Below, one piece after another: positions 1 through 9,916 of a stretch of DNA of 64,000 bases. The notes beneath the pieces were generated by a model. That model worked only from the letters and a program-made list of their open reading frames with translations, searched no databases and had not been told where the DNA came from. The stretch is from Eopsaltria australis (Eukaryota; Chordata; Aves; Passeriformes; Petroicidae). Within the stretch, counting starts at the first letter, position 1. Each line of letters opens with the position of its first letter. Position numbers and translations under genes: made by a program. The DNA lies in NCBI GenBank assembly GCA_034509425.1, contig JAVTVJ010000469.1, forward strand, positions 62,001 through 126,000. The letters run 5' to 3'.

Positions 1-302
1 AGTGTTCATGTCTTGGGAGGAGGAAGTGATGCAGATTATCAAGGAGAAATTAAAGTAATCCTGTTAAATAACAGTGAACAAGATTTGATTCAACCCCATG
101 GCAGGGTAGCACAATTATTGATATTGCAGTTTTAAAAACAATTGTGAAAAAAGGAGATGCACCTCAAATCACCACTGTTGGTGGAGATAAAGGGTTTGGA
201 TCCAGCAGTCCTAATAATGCAGCCAAAGTGTGGGTGCAGAGGCCAAAGGGCCCTCCCGAGCCAGGTGAAGGAACAGCTCTGGGGAAAGACAGCACTGTCT
301 GA
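1..302 (+). pseudogene. Retroviral dUTPase remnant (C-terminal half)
   Basis: The first frame reads through [16 protein letters not shown], matching the dUTPase motif around the catalytic Asp (GxxDxDYxGEI). It continues with GRVAQLLI, the 'RxAQL' motif. A frameshift near position 130, in a T/A run, moves the reading into the third frame. There GGDKGFGSSS matches the glycine-rich fifth dUTPase motif, and the frame closes with TGA at 300-302. dUTPases hydrolyse dUTP to dUMP and are carried as a pro-linked domain by several retrovirus groups. The N-terminal half is off the window. It cannot be functional as it stands. Confidence 0.75.
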
Positions 303-879
303 ATCCTGAAAGCTGGGCAGGAACGATGGGAATGTGTCCCTGCAGCCAAGTGTTCTATGGCAGAAGGAGTGGATGTTATGGGATATTGTTTTACAGATCC
401 TGCCAGACCAAATCTCCCTGTTTGCCCCCACGGTGCCTTTGGAAAATGCTCTGATCCAGGGGGCTCCATGGGCAGGCTGATGTGACACTGAGGGACTTCC
501 ACACCAATTCCAAGCCAGAGCCAGGTGCCCCTCAGGGACTGGGACCCGGCACCTCTGCAGCCAAAGGGGAAAGGACCCCACCAAGCCTTGTTAGCCACAG
601 ACACCGCGGGGTAAAGCTGAACAGCAAAGGACCTTGGGGGCATTATTCTGGAACTGAAAAGGTGCCAGCTCCATGGACAGCAGAATTATTGTTCCTACCC
701 TGAATGAGACTGAGGAGAAAGAATGAATTACTGTGTCACCAAAGTACTGCTGATGTCTGTAAGTTGTACCTTGAGAGTCAACCAGAATCTTTGTTCACCA
801 AAGGCACCTCTAGACTTTCACCAAGGGATTAGACATGAAAATTCTCCTGAAAATCTAAAGATCAAAGCAGCCAAAATAC

Positions 880-1751
880 TAAAGATAATTAATAATTGCT
901 GGATGTGTTCGGAACTGATGTTGGGAGGAATGGGATTCCCTTGGAGGGCCCACCCCACAGGATGGGCTGAGCTCTGTCAATGGGCTCTGACTCACAATGG
1001 AGTCAGTGCAGGGACAGTTCAAGGAAACTGTGCTGTGGAACAAAGGAATGCAATTATCAATTGGACAGGATTCAGGAAGATTTCCCTGCAGGAGAAACTG
1101 AGCCCTGTTGTAGTTAGAGGCCACGATGTGAAAGGATTTCTGTGCTTTGCCATCACTCCCAATGTCACTAGAACTCGGAGTGCTGGAGCTGGTCAGTGCC
1201 ACTGTCACAGCACTCCCAGCCACAGGGCCACTGCTTAGGCTCCTTCAGCAACAAGCCCAGGGAAGAGCTGGGGCCAAGAGAACATTTGCCACCCAAAGAG
1301 TGCCTTTGGTGTCAGAAAGGCAAAGATTCTGGTTCAGCCTGTGCCCTGGGTGTGCTGCCTCCTTCTATGGAGTTTACATTAATGAGCTAAATTGATTATT
1401 AGAAGCAGCAGCAAATGATGCCATTAAATATCCAACAGCACATCCTGTGAGCTCCAACAAACACCAATGGGGGCTCTACAGAACCACATGGCCTTGGATT
1501 ATCTGCTTGCTGGCCAAGGAGGAACCTGGGCCATTAGAGGACAGGAATGTTGGACTTCTATCAGTGCTGGGTTTGAATTCCAGCAATCAGGAATCACCTC
1601 GATAGAAAGAGCAGCAGAAGAAAGAGTGGCAGAAAGAAGAAAATCCTTCTTGGTGGCATTGGCTCCATGGCTGCCAAATTGGAGGCTGCTGTGCAATGCA
1701 TTTGTGGCAGTCCCTGCAATCATTGCAGTGAGAGCACTTGGTGTGTTATGA
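880..1751 (+). pseudogene. ERV env remnant (surface part doubtful, TM part clear)
   Basis: At about 1467-1560 the translation contains ALQNHMALDYLLA followed by GGTWAIRGQECW. This resembles the immunosuppressive-domain region and CX6CC loop of gamma/alpha-type retroviral transmembrane subunits. The first and last cysteines of the loop appear as Trp (TGG), so the disulfide loop is lost. A hydrophobic stretch (LCNAFVAVPAIIAV) near the end may be the membrane anchor. The preceding 880-1240 contains NxS/T-like sequence that might be SU, but I cannot establish that. Frames are broken throughout. Confidence 0.6.
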
Positions 1752-2328
1752 TTCCATGTTAGAGTTGTTGTGACACTGTGCTGGGAAATGGTGCATTGAG
1801 ACTTGTCTAAAAAGAGACACAGCCTCAAGAAAGAAATGGGGATTTGATCAATACCATAGAGAACAGCAACTGATTTGGCCTGGCTTCAAAGGAATGCAAA
1901 TTATAGCTCTGAGGAGTGAACTTGAACAGCTCTTAATTGAAGAACAAGAGGTGATGCATTTATGCCTAATACCTACATCTAAGCCTCTGTTATTGAAAGA
2001 CTTGTTGTGAAGGTTGGAATTCATCTCTAGGTCAAAGCACTGATGGAAGTACCGAGGCCTGACCAGCAGCCCTGAGCCAAAGCTGTCCTCTAGATGAACC
2101 TTGCAACCAAATGTTGTATTTGTATCTGCTCATTAATGAATCATTATTAGCAATATGGACTCTGTATCTGTGCATTGGTGAAATATGGATTGACCTTTCT
2201 GTATTTAGAAGCTGGACAAGGCCCCATCTGGCTTTGTTTGGGGCTGTAGGATCAAAGGCAACTCCTTTGGTTCCTCCTTGGGCCCTGGCCAGGCTTTGGG
2301 AGGAAGCAAAGAGGAGAATGAAAGCAGA

Positions 2329-2747
2329 TGTTGCCACACTAGAAGTGCTGTCAGTTTGTTCATTCAGCACTATCAAAGCTGGGCCCTCTCACAGCCAGGG
2401 TGGAAGCCTCACCTGTGGCTGGAGGCAGCTGCAGCAATTCCCAGTGTCCGGGAGTGGCTCTGCAGTCCTGGGCTGGGACAGCTTCCCCAGCTGATGTGTG
2501 GATGTGGCTGATGGTAAAGTCTGAGGGGAACTGGTGCTGGATCTTTCTAAATCACTGCAGGCAGTCTTTGGTGGTGATGATTGGGTGCATTGCTGAGCTG
2601 CTTTTGTCATTCTTTGCCAATGATTATGTCCTTTGTTGAGCTTATCCTTTTGTAATTCTTTGCACTTGTGCATCATAAAAATCCCACAATCCCTTCAGTT
2701 GGTGTCTGTGTCTTTGGTGCTGAGCGTGCCCACCCGCAGAACTGACA
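2329..2747 (+). repeat. Probable 3' LTR of the decayed ERV
   Basis: A purine-rich tract just before 2329 (AAGAGGAGAATGAAAGCAGA) could be the polypurine tract. The next bases are TG. The segment ends at 2747 with GAACTGACA, a typical ...CA end, preceded by an ATAAAAA-like polyadenylation signal near 2677 and a U5-like stretch. Tandem repeats start directly after it. The 5' boundary is a guess from the PPT-like tract, and no target duplication can be tested here. Confidence 0.5.
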
Positions 2748-3060
2748 CTGCAGCCCCACAGAACCAAGGGGACATTGTGACACTGTGGGGCCCCGTGTAA
2801 CCAGGGGACATTGTGACACTGTGGGGCCCCGTGTAACCAGGGGGACATTGTGACACTGTGGGGCCCCGTGTAACCAGGGGGACATTGTGACACTGCGGGG
2901 CCCCGTGTAACCAGGGGGACATTGTGACACTGCGGGGCTCCATGGAACCCAGGGCACATTGTGACACTGCGGGGCTCCATGGAACCCAGGGCACATTGTG
3001 ACACTGCAGGGCCTCATGGAACCGTGGAGAGCATTGTGACACTGTGGGGACTCGTATAAG
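2748..3060 (+). repeat. Minisatellite, about 39-bp unit (GTGACACTG...GGGGCC)
   Basis: About eight imperfect copies of a 35-40 bp unit built on CATTGTGACACTGYGGGG plus a variable CCCGTGTAACCAGGG or CTCCATGGAACCCAGGG half. The two unit types change at about 2940. Long open frames across it are by-products of the repeat. A related unit occurs inside both inverted-repeat arms (near 8880-8965 and 23045-23115). Confidence 0.9.
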
Positions 3061-4800
3061 CAAGGGTCCATTGTTCTCCTCTCCCTGGCACTGCCCAGTG
3101 CAGCCTCTCCCTTCCCCTGCAGAGCAGCAGAGTCAGGCGTGGCCCTGCAGCAGGAACTGGAGGCACTGCAGCTCAGGGACAGCCCCTGTGTGTCTGCAAT
3201 GCTCAGGAGATGCTCAGCTCGGGCAGCTGGTGCAGCCCCAGGGCCAGCCCCGCTGCCCAGCACAGCAGCAGAGTTGGCCCCGGGGCTCCTCAGGCAGCTC
3301 CTGCTGGCCCAGGGCCAGGGCAGCCTCTTGCCAGGGCTCCTGTGCACAGCCACGGGCTCCTGCTCTGCTCCTGGCACATGCCAGCTGCCCACAGAGCCTT
3401 GGCCAGGGCAACACGTCTGTGCTGGCCTGAGCAGCCATTGCTGCAGCCCCTGGGCTGCTCCCCACAGCCCCCGAGCTGGGGCTGCTGCTCTGCAGAGCAC
3501 GGCGGCTCTGCTGCCCGCGGCCCTGGGCTGCCTCTGCTGGCCTCTGCTGCTCAGCCTGGGGGACAGAGGCAGCTGCTGCTGCTGCCTGCACTCAGCCCTC
3601 CCACACAGGCTCTGCTGTGCCCATGGAGGCTGCTCACAGGTGCCTGCCTTCTTCCAGGCCTGCCACGTGGCCTTGGGGCTGCCCTGCATCCTCCTGGGCA
3701 ACTTCCCTGGGGGTCACAGCAGTCACTGCCCACACTCCTTTCCCTGTCCCTGCTGTGTCCCTGGGCCTGCACAGCTCTCCTGGCTCACAGCACACATTCG
3801 GTCCTTTATCTCTGGCTGATCCCACCCCAGGCAGGATTCTGCTCCAGGCTCCATTCACTGCTGCCTCCATGGCACGGGCTGTCCCTGCAGATCCTCTGTG
3901 CTCTCCTGGCAGGTTCTGATTCCCTACAGAAAAGTGCTCACTGCCACCAGAGCCATCACCAGCTGCAGAGCCCCAGGCAGCTCACTTGGAGATCATTTGT
4001 CATCTCCATGGCCACTGACCACTAGCACAGAAGAGCTGACCCAGCCCTCAGTCCCTGAAGCACCACAGTGGGACCCTGCTCTCACGGCACTGCCTCCAGG
4101 GACAGACAAGCAAAGCAGTGAGCCTGCATTCCTTGGGCTTCTCCTGGAGACTAACTTAGTAAAAAGAGCCCAGCCTTTGGGCTCTGCACTAAGGAAATCC
4201 CCTTTGCTGATGGAGCTGCTGTGCTGGAGCCCAGCTGTGTGCCAGCAGTGCCCATGGCCTGTCCCTGCCTGTGGTCACAGCACGGACACGCAGCAGGACA
4301 GTGACTGAGCTGCCAGAGCACTCAGGACAAGGACAAGGACAATAAAGGAGAGGGGGGAAGTGGGAAAAGTGCAGCTCTGAAAGACCAAGTGCTGCTGCTC
4401 CCTGGCACTGCTGCTGGGCTGGGACTCCTTTTCTCTCGACCTCTGCACACAGGCACCTCCCCTGAGCTGAAGGACAGCTAACAGAGGGAGGATTGTTGAC
4501 AAATAAGTCCCTGCAAGAACATTTCCTTCATTTAAACACACAGAGAGCCGTGATTCCTCATTTACACAGTCTGTGAGTCAAGTTAAAGGGGGGAACAGTG
4601 AATTCAATATGGGAAGATGACTGCATTTTCTTTCTGAAAATGATCACAAAGGGAAAAGTAGAAAAGCCTGTCCCCCCACTCCCAGCACTATTAAAAGCTT
4701 TAGAAGGCAGGCTGGGCATGTAAGGTGTTATACCATGAATGCTATGCAAAAGAAAATCAAAAGATTTAAACTCCTGAATATCATCCTTTCTTCTGAAATC
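3061..4800. other. GC-rich stretch without recognised gene
   Basis: Rich in CAGCTGCTC, CTGCAG and GGCTCCTG words. It yields several overlapping open frames on both strands, but none shows a protein family, splice structure or consistent codon pattern that I recognise. Similar word composition occurs at 6400-6560 and 7380-7560 beside the olfactory receptor, which suggests a locally repeated sequence family. Confidence 0.4.
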
Positions 4801-4805
4801 ATCCT

Positions 4806-5728
4806 TTAACTTCTGAAAGTCATCGCTTTCCTCAGGGCATCCTTGAGCTCCTGCTTCCTCAGGCTGTAAATGAGGGGGTTCAGGGCTGGAGGCACCACCG
4901 AGTACAGAACTGACAGCGACAGATCCAGGGATGGGGAGGAGATGGAGGGGGGCTTCAGGTAGGCAAAAAGCCAGTGCTGATAAACAGGGAGAGCACGGCC
5001 AGGTGAGGGAGGCACGTGGAAAAGGCTTTGTGCCGGCCCTGCTCAGAGGGGATCCTCAGCACAGCCCTCAAGATCTGCACATAGGAGAAAAGAATGAACA
5101 CAAAACAGCCCCAAAAAGGAAAAGCACTAAAAGCAAGAAGCCCAAATTCCCTGAGATATGTGTCTGAGCAGGAGAGCCTGAGAATCTGTGAGATTTCACA
5201 GAAGAACTGGCCCAGGGCATTGCCCTGGCACAGGGGCAGGGAAAATGTATTGGCCGTGTGCAGCCGTGAATAGAGAAAGGCACTGGCCCCGGCAGCTGCT
5301 GCCATGTGGGCACAAGCTCTGCTGCCCAGGAGGGTCCCGTACTGCAGGGGTCTGCAGATGGACACGTAGCGGTCGTAGCACAAGATGGTCAGGAGAGAAA
5401 ACTCTGCTGAGATGAAAAAGACAAACAGAAATAGCTGTGCAGCACATCCTGAGTAGGAGATGTGCCTGGTGCCCCAGAGGGAATTGTGCATGGCTTTGGG
5501 GACAGTGGTGCAGAGGGAGCCCAGGTCGCTGAGGGCCAGGGTGAGCAGGAAGAAGAACATGGGGGTGTGCAGGTGGTGGCCGCAGGCTACGGCGCTGATG
5601 ATGAGGCCGTTGCCCAGGAGGGCAGCCAGGGAGATGGCCAGGAAGAGGCAGAAGTGCAGGAGCTGCAGCTGCCGCGGGGCTGCCAATGCCAGCAGGAGGA
5701 AGTGGCTGATGGAGCTGCTGTTGGACAT
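4806..5728 (-). pseudogene. Olfactory receptor, avian family-14-like, one frameshift
   Basis: A single-exon seven-transmembrane odorant receptor read leftward from the ATG at 5728 (MSNSSSISHF, with an N-glycosylation site); an in-frame ATG at 5758 adds ten residues. Seen in order: GN in TM1, HTPMFFFLLTLALSDL (IC1/TM2), the TM3-end box CYDRYVSICRPLQY, KAFSTCLPHLAV before TM6, and NPLIYSLRKQELKDAL in TM7 and the tail. At about 4965 the frame breaks in a T run after TM6 (FISTG). The remainder, including TM7, continues in another frame to the TAA at 4806, giving roughly the normal length of about 308 codons. Family 14 (gamma-c) membership is inferred from the sequence style and from its expansion in birds. 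It could be a recent pseudogene, an allele, or a homopolymer sequencing error. Confidence 0.85.
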
Positions 5729-5759
5729 TTGCTGGCCCTGGCCATTGGGTTCTGTCATG

Positions 5760-7985
5760 GAGAAAAAGGCAGTGAAGAGTTAGAGGAGGTCTGAAACCAA
5801 AATCAAAGCCATTTCCCACACACCCTCCAATGGAACACACACACACCCTTCTGTGTTCAAGAGTTCTGGGGTTTTCTTTTCAAGCTCCCCCATATCTCTC
5901 CTGGTATTCTTGCATATCAACCCCTCAGCATTTCTGCTGCCCTCAGGGAGAGCTGAGCAAGTTCTGTGAGGCAAAGCAGTGAGTGAGGAGTGAGGGGAGA
6001 GGGTCTGTCATTCTGACCTGTTCTGAGTTTCTCTGGGCTTTAACCTTTCTCAGGTGCAGGGTGATCACCCGCCCATGTTTCCCTTAAAAACTGCCAGGTA
6101 CTGCTGAGAGCAGCAGGATCCAGCACAGCCCAGCTCCACATTTGTAGCCAAGGACTCACGGTGCTCATTTCCCCACCCCAACAGCATTTTCAGTGTCACA
6201 ACCCCTCTGCCTTTCCCCATGGGTCTTTCAGATAACACAAAGATGCTCCAGGACAGGTTTGCATCCTGGATTGAAGCTCCAAGCTTGGAAGGAAACCTCA
6301 GGGAGACTTCCAAGTGTCCCCGTGATGGCACTGGATGAAGGGAGATCCAGCTCCTTCCCTGGCTGCACTGACAGCATTGCCCAGAGCCGGGCACTGGGGA
6401 CAGCATCACCCTAAGCCAGCTGTGCCCCCTCCCAGAGCCCCCCAGTGCCGGGCAGCTGCTCCCAGCCCTGGGCTCTGCAGAGGGAACTGGGCCCGGGGCT
6501 GCAGAGCTGCCCCACGGCTCTGCTGCAGCTCTGCCTGCACAGGAGGGGCTTCACACCTTGGACCCCCGGCCCTGAGGGCAGAGGCTTGGCTGGGGGAGAG
6601 GAGGGAGGGGGATTGTTCAGAGGGAGGGGCTGCACTGGAGGGGATCCCATGGAGATCTCTAAACTCTCCCTGCCACAGCATTTCTGGGGTTTCTTTTCTC
6701 TCATCACCTGATCTTATCTCTGCTTCCTGGAGATTTTCCTGCTGGATGTGTTTCCCTGGGCCTGAGCTCTCCCTGCCAGCACTCACAGGCCCCAAATCTC
6801 TCTGCACTCTCCTTGGCTCTACAGAAACCTGCCTGTTTGCAGGGCACTGCCTGGGGACAGCTTCTGGTTGCAGCTTGCAGAAAGGACAGCTCAGACTGAG
6901 CCTCAGGGCTCCAGCAAAGGTGATGCTGCTGCTGTCCATGGGCACAGGAGTGGCTGAAAGCACATTAGGAACCTCCTCTGAACCTGCTGATCACTAAGAG
7001 TTCAGATGTCCCCGGGACTTGTCAAAATTAATGATACCCTTATGATTTGTTCTCCCTCTCCCCCATTATCTAATATTAGGAAATGAAAACAAAGTCTCAG
7101 AAAATGTCCTCAATATAAAAGAAATCCTTGTCTTGGAAATGCTTTGGGAGGGAACAGAAGCTCTCAGTTGGTCAGAGCTTCATGAGCATTTCCCCTCGGC
7201 TACACCAGAAATACTCAGAGAGCTGTACTCACAGAGTCTGCAGACATTGGGATGCTCCAGCTCTAGGAGATCCCTGCAGGAGCTGCAGCGGCCTTGTCCT
7301 GCAGCCAGAGGCTTCCTGGGTCAGGGGCTGGCAGTGATTGTCCCCCAGGCACTTCTCAGCACCTTCCCAGGCCAGGCTGAGTTTAAGCCCTCGGTGCCTC
7401 TGTGCTGTGCCCGGGCGGGCTGCAGGCAGTGCCCCAGCCCTGCTGGGCTGTGCACAGGAGCGGCTCCTGGCCAGAGCTGTCTCTCTGCAGCGCTGCCCTT
7501 GCCAGGAGCTGCCTCTGGGCCAGGAGCCCGGCCCAGCTCAGCAGCACAGACACAGCACAAGCACTGCAATGACCCTCTGGGGCTCTCTGCTGAGCCCTGA
7601 ACATCAGTCCCTCAGAGGGACCTGAAGAAACCTCTCAAGAATTCAAAGTCACAATCAAACTCCAAAGTTCCTGATACCTTTAATGGATCCCAGTGAGGGA
7701 CACAAGTGAGAAAGTGTCCCCAGGCCCCAGTGAGAGCAGGAAATTGGAGGCAGAGATGACAGGTGGGGACAAAGAGAAGCCAAGTCTTGGTGCCCTGGGG
7801 CACAGCAGCATCTGTGCCACCAAGGGCTGTGAGGAGACACCTTGTCCTGAGGCACTGGGGCCTCCTGGCACAGCCCCAGCAAGGCTGGGCACTGTCACCC
7901 CCTTGTCCTGCCCTCAGCATCCCCCCACATCCCAGTGGCCTCAAGGATCTGCTGGAAGGAGTCCCTGGGGAGCCTTGGTCAGGAA
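5760..7985. other. Olfactory receptor upstream region, no recognised gene
   Basis: Contains GC-rich blocks (6400-6560 and 7380-7560) that resemble the composition downstream of the receptor, separated by ordinary sequence. Open frames are short, overlap on both strands and show no recognisable domain. Confidence 0.35.
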
Positions 7986-7989
7986 TGGC

Positions 7990-8440
7990 CCTGGGGGGCT
8001 CCTTAATGCTCTCAGGTTTTTGAAAGGACTTTGGCTTTTGCTTTTGTCTTGGAGTCTCTGAGAGCTTTGTGCAATCATGGCTCCAATTATCTGCTCTAAT
8101 GGGTCCCTTGAGAGGCTTTGTCAGTACCAACACTCAGAGGGGCTCATTAATGCTTTGAGATACTCAAGGTGTTTAAGTTTCTGTGGATTTCCCTTCCCAC
8201 ACTGAGTCTCTGAGAGGTTTCTGTGCAATCCTGGCCTCCAGTTCTCTCCTGCAAGGAGTCCAGGAGGAGCCTGTGCTGGGCATGGACCTCAGTGGGGCCC
8301 ATTAATGCTTTGAGACAATTTGGGTTTTTCCTCTGACTTTGACTCCTGGAAAGGTTTGTGCAATCTCCTCTCAGGCCCTGAGGTTCAAGGGCTCAGCTCC
8401 AAATGCACCACAGGGCTCATTAGGGCAAAGCCAGTCCTGA
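7990..8440 (+). repeat. Three degenerate tandem copies of a roughly 150-bp unit
   Basis: Each copy carries the anchor ATTAATGCTTTGAGA (or TTAATGCTCTCAGG) near 8000, 8142 and 8299. About 50 bp later comes GAGTCTCTGAGAG..TTTGTGCAATC, near 8051, 8204 and 8343. Spacing between anchors is about 140-158 bp. The copies are diverged, so the array is old. Confidence 0.75.
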
Positions 8441-8594
8441 CAAACCATGGCTCTGCCTTGATTTCCCTCTGCTCCAGTGCACTTCATTAGGAAGGTTTCC
8501 TAATACAGTTACGGAGAAATATTTCAAAGTGTTTCTAATAAATCCACGTTCCTCTTTTAAAGGGTGTATTTTTCTCTTTAGAGAAGAGGTGATT

Positions 8595-9916
8595 GCAGCA
8601 TTCAGTGATTGATATTGATCCAGGGTCTCTCCTAAGGAGGTCTCTGCTCACTCACCTGGGACCTGCTTTGCTCGGAGAGCTGGCTGCACTTAGGCAAAGA
8701 GGGCTTTTCTTTTTTTCTTTTTTAAAGCAATCTACAGCTCCTAAGTTTCCCCACTGAAAACACACACCCTCCTCAAGTGTGTGCCAAGCCCAAGGTGTCT
8801 CCAAGGAGGTTCCCTTCCCCAAGGCAGAGCCATGCAAGGAATGTTTCAGACCTTTGGACTCCTTGGCTCCAGGTGGCCCTGCTGTGTCACAATGGATATT
8901 TGGTTCCATCAGGCCCCACGGTGTCACTGGGGTTTCCTTGGTTCCATTTGGCCCCAAGTGTCTCAGGGGTCTCCTTTTTCCTGCAGCAAGCAGCAGCAAA
9001 CCCCACTGCCAGGGCCAAATGCCTGGCAAGGAGGAGCAGGGGGGCACATTTGCAGGGATGGATTTTGCCTTCCCAGGTGACAGGGACGTGGCGTGGGGCC
9101 CTGCTGTCCTGGAGATGGCTGAACACCGGCCTGCCCATGGCAAGGGGAAGAGACAACAACCTCTGGCCATGGAACTACAGCAGCAGAGAGGGCAGGCACA
9201 AGGCTGGCTTTCAAAGGCTCTCAGCAGCACAGGAAACATCCGTGCAGGACATTTTCTTGACAGCTGACATTTCAGGCAATTCTTTTAGACAGAGATGCAG
9301 CAGCAAATGGCAAGTGAAACAGTTTCAGCTTTGTGTGTGGCCTGAGAAGAGCTGGCATCTTTTCAGCAGTGTGAGCTGTTGCATGCCTTGCTCAGGGCCA
9401 GGATGTGGGATCTTGGAGCAGGCTGCGCTCTCCTGGGGGGCTTCTCTTGCCAGGCCGGCTCTAAAAGCGCAAGCAAAGAGCGGCGTGAGGCAGAGCACAA
9501 AGGAAGCAGCCTTGAAGCACTGGGCTGGCAGTGCCATTTGCCGAGCGCTCCTCAGCAGCCCGGCTGCAAAGAAAGGCCGCTCGGGCCGAGCACAAGATCC
9601 GCAGGCAGCGGCGAGCAGCAGCTGGAGCCCAGCAGGGCCTTGGAGGAGCGGGGCCGAGCCCCGGGCCGGCTTCCAAAGGGGCTTCGGGGCTGGCGGCGAT
9701 GGCGCCGAGTGGCCTGCCCGTGTCCCCCTGGGCTCTGCGGCGCCACGGGGCCAGAGGCCGGGGCCGGGGCTCGGGCCCTGCTGCCACAAGGGCGCTGCCG
9801 AGGGCTCGCCGCCCTTGAGCCGGGGCCGGGGCGGCGCTGAGGGAGCGGCGCCGAGGGAGCGGCGCCGCCATTGCTGCCGCCCTCAGGGGCTCTGAGGGGA
9901 GCGCGGCTCCCGCGGG
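8595..9916 (+). repeat. Left arm of large inverted repeat
   Basis: The sequence from GCAGCATTCAGTGATTGAT (about 8597) to the GC-rich block ending at about 9916 is found, reverse-complemented, at about 22070-23414. Matching landmarks include the Ser/Pro-rich GC block (9500-9900 against 22085-22480), the AGAAGAGCTGGCATCTTTTC stretch and the outer edge. The arms differ by scattered substitutions and small indels. One larger difference is about 60-70 bp in the GC block near 9700-9770, which differs from 22230-22300. Neither arm has a recognised gene. Confidence 0.9.

Larger units (their letters stand above)
1..2747 (+). mobile_element. Decayed endogenous retrovirus, 3' half (dUTPase, env TM, probable 3' LTR)
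   Basis: Three retroviral landmarks occur in the right order and on the same strand: a dUTPase remnant at the left edge, an env transmembrane remnant near 1467-1751, and a probable 3' LTR at 2329-2747. Reverse transcriptase and integrase are missing between them, so the element is internally deleted. Its 5' part lies outside the window. Many stops and frameshifts show that it is old. The dUTPase suggests a class II (beta-like) or related lineage, which is an inference. Confidence 0.7.

Noticed and set aside
2642..3701. Long minus-strand frame with repeated CHNVP words
   Set aside because: Translation of the 39-bp minisatellite fused to GC-rich sequence. The repeat length divisible by three keeps frames open; there is no start context or homology.
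3139..4025. Overlapping GC-rich frames that could look like a secreted or membrane protein
   Set aside because: Several frames on both strands are equally open, codon use is unconvincing and similar words recur in neighbouring repeats.
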